Origin: Clostridia bacterium
GTDB taxonomy: Bacteria; Bacillota; Clostridia; Oscillospirales; Acutalibacteraceae
Assembly (NCBI GenBank): GCA_017549105.1
Contig: JAFYVN010000011.1
Span: 285,752-349,751 of the forward strand
DNA length: 64,000 bases
Direction: 5' to 3'
In this document: positions 62,997-64,000 of the stretch, piece by piece
Numbering within the stretch: position 1 is the first letter of the stretch
Layout: every line of letters begins with the position of its first letter
The notes under the pieces: model-generated
Databases searched by the model: none
What the model was told of the DNA's origin: nothing
Seen by the model: the letters and a program-made list of their open reading frames with translations, nothing else
Program-made: the position numbers and the translations under genes

Positions 62997-64000
62997 ATGT
63001 TCAACATTTTATTATTAAACAAAATCTCCAAGAACGGTCTTGACCGTCTTGATGCAACAAAATTCGCTTGTGCGGATGCAGTTGAAAATCCCGATGCTAT
63101 CCTTGTTCGTTCCGCTTCGATGCACGAAATGGAGCTTTCGGAGAGCACTCTTGCAATCGCAAGAGCAGGTGCGGGTGTCAATAATATCCCCATTCCCGCT
63201 TGCAGTGACAAGGGTGTAGTTGTTTTCAATACTCCCGGTGCAAACGCAAACGCTGTTAAGGAGCTTGTTATCTGCTCACTTTTCCTTGCTTCAAGAAAGG
63301 TTGCCGCTTCTCTTGACTGGTGTAAGACACTTAAGGGTGAGGGCGAAAACGTAGGCAAGCTCGTTGAAAAGGGCAAGAGCAACTTCGCAGGTCCCGAAAT
63401 TCTCGGCAAGACCCTCGGTATCATCGGTCTCGGTGCAATCGGTGCACTTGTTGCAGAGAGCGCAAAGGCACTCGGTATGACCGTTATCGCTTATGACCCC
63501 TTCGCAGCAGGTAAGACTGACATCAAGCTCGTTGAACTTGACGAAATCTTCGCAAACAGCGATTATATCACTCTCCACGCTCCTCTCAATGACGGCACAA
63601 GAGGTATGATTAATGCAGAAACCATCGCAAAGATGAAGGATGGCGTAAGAATCCTCAACTTCGCAAGAGGTGAGCTTGTTGCTTCAAAGGATATCATTGA
63701 TGCTCTTGCAAGCGGCAAAGCAGGCGCTTATGTAACCGACTTCCCGACTGACGAGCAGCTCGGTGCAGAGGGTGTAACAGCTATTCCTCATCTCGGTGCA
63801 TCAACTCCCGAGAGCGAAGAAAACTGCGCTATGATGGCGGCAGACGAGGTTTCAGCTTATCTTCTCAAGGGCGAAATCAAGAATTCCGTCAACCTTCCCA
63901 ACACCTGTCTTGCAGAGAGCTTTGCAGTGCGTACCTGTTTTATCCACAAGGAAAATGCAGATGACTTCGCAGCAAAGGCAGAGGCAGCAGCAAAGGCAGC
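62997..64000 (+). CDS. serA: D-3-phosphoglycerate dehydrogenase (3' end outside the window)
   Basis: First step of serine synthesis, oxidising 3-phosphoglycerate with NAD+. The frame starts at the ATG at 62997 after GAAAGGACAG and stays open to the window end (334 codons). Features: ILVRSASMHE, AGAGVNNIPIPACSDKGVVV, the NAD motif LGIIGLGAIGALVAESAKAL, the catalytic arginine region NFARGELV, and the histidine in IPHLGASTPESEENCA. The sequence entering the last 25 codons (RTCFIHKENADDF) is the linker to a probable C-terminal regulatory domain that lies outside. Confidence 0.93.
   Translation, partial: MFNILLLNKISKNGLDRLDATKFACADAVENPDAILVRSASMHEMELSESTLAIARAGAGVNNIPIPACSDKGVVVFNTPGANANAVKELVICSLFLASRKVAASLDWCKTLKGEGENVGKLVEKGKSNFAGPEILGKTLGIIGLGAIGALVAESAKALGMTVIAYDPFAAGKTDIKLVELDEIFANSDYITLHAPLNDGTRGMINAETIAKMKDGVRILNFARGELVASKDIIDALASGKAGAYVTDFPTDEQLGAEGVTAIPHLGASTPESEENCAMMAADEVSAYLLKGEIKNSVNLPNTCLAESFAVRTCFIHKENADDFAAKAEAAAKA

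Overview
The window reads as a chromosomal segment of a Gram-positive, anaerobic gut or rumen Clostridia bacterium, most likely an Oscillospiraceae/Ruminococcaceae-type genome. Evidence: purine-rich Shine-Dalgarno sites, sigmaA-type promoters, the DUF6061 and DUF6472 small proteins, class B sortases, a SEDS/PBP pair, MecA, ThiI without a rhodanese domain but paired with its own cysteine desulfurase, several plant- or host-glycan hydrolases, and many short palindromic intergenic repeats. The species cannot be named from sequence alone. No tRNA, rRNA, CRISPR array, transposase or phage gene was found.

Region by region. 1-2.9 kb is an AT-rich accessory end on the minus strand: a partial gene at the edge, a DarT/DarG DNA ADP-ribosylation toxin-antitoxin pair, a DUF6061 protein and a frameshifted AbrB-type regulator. 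3.1-14.4 kb is a carbohydrate and small-molecule region: MFS transporter plus GH43-like hydrolase, CDP-alcohol phosphatidyltransferase, GNAT acetyltransferase, Gfo/Idh oxidoreductase and a DUF3784 protein on the minus strand. Four of these gaps share a dyad motif. GH29 fucosidase, a deformylase-like protein, a large membrane protein and a zinc dehydrogenase lie on the plus strand, and a GH5 glycanase on the minus strand. At 14.57-14.74 kb sits a second truncated copy of the AbrB 5' end with the same promoter. 14.9-19.3 kb holds a 1031-residue leucine-rich-repeat surface protein and an OFA-family transporter.

19.7-33.4 kb is mainly envelope and housekeeping: PBP plus SEDS protein, IscS/NifS plus ThiI, then CinA, two class B sortases, and a membrane-anchored SpoIID-type protein whose domain looks circularly permuted, then Rpe and MecA. 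34.0-40.6 kb holds a three-gene set homologous to the membrane subunits RnfD, RnfE and RnfA. It lacks RnfB, C and G, and also lacks the residues that hold FMN and most of the iron-sulfur ligands. It is followed by a small membrane protein, a GH13 enzyme, a degenerate LCP protein and a transglutaminase-like protein. 40.65-44.8 kb is the folE-folP-folB-folK operon with DUF6472 and a SurA-like foldase.

44.8-48.0 kb is an AT-rich insert bounded by two near-identical terminators: a structured leader, a LytTR regulator, a secreted M23 peptidase and a lipoprotein. 48.0-64.0 kb is core: AroK, ArgS, DUF1934, Ddl, a conserved unknown, GyrB, GyrA, MgsA, HisS, AspS, SerC and the start of SerA, which runs off the right edge.

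Most interesting for follow-up: the cofactor-stripped RnfDEA-like complex (34.07-36.46 kb); the sortase pair in which the second enzyme has lost its arginine and gained a 360-residue acidic cytoplasmic arm; the permuted SpoIID domain; the LytTR module with its structured leader and promoter palindrome; the shared dyad in the 6.1-8.6 kb gaps; and a 28-residue membrane peptide at 32.4 kb. All family names come from recognising motifs by eye. No database search was run.
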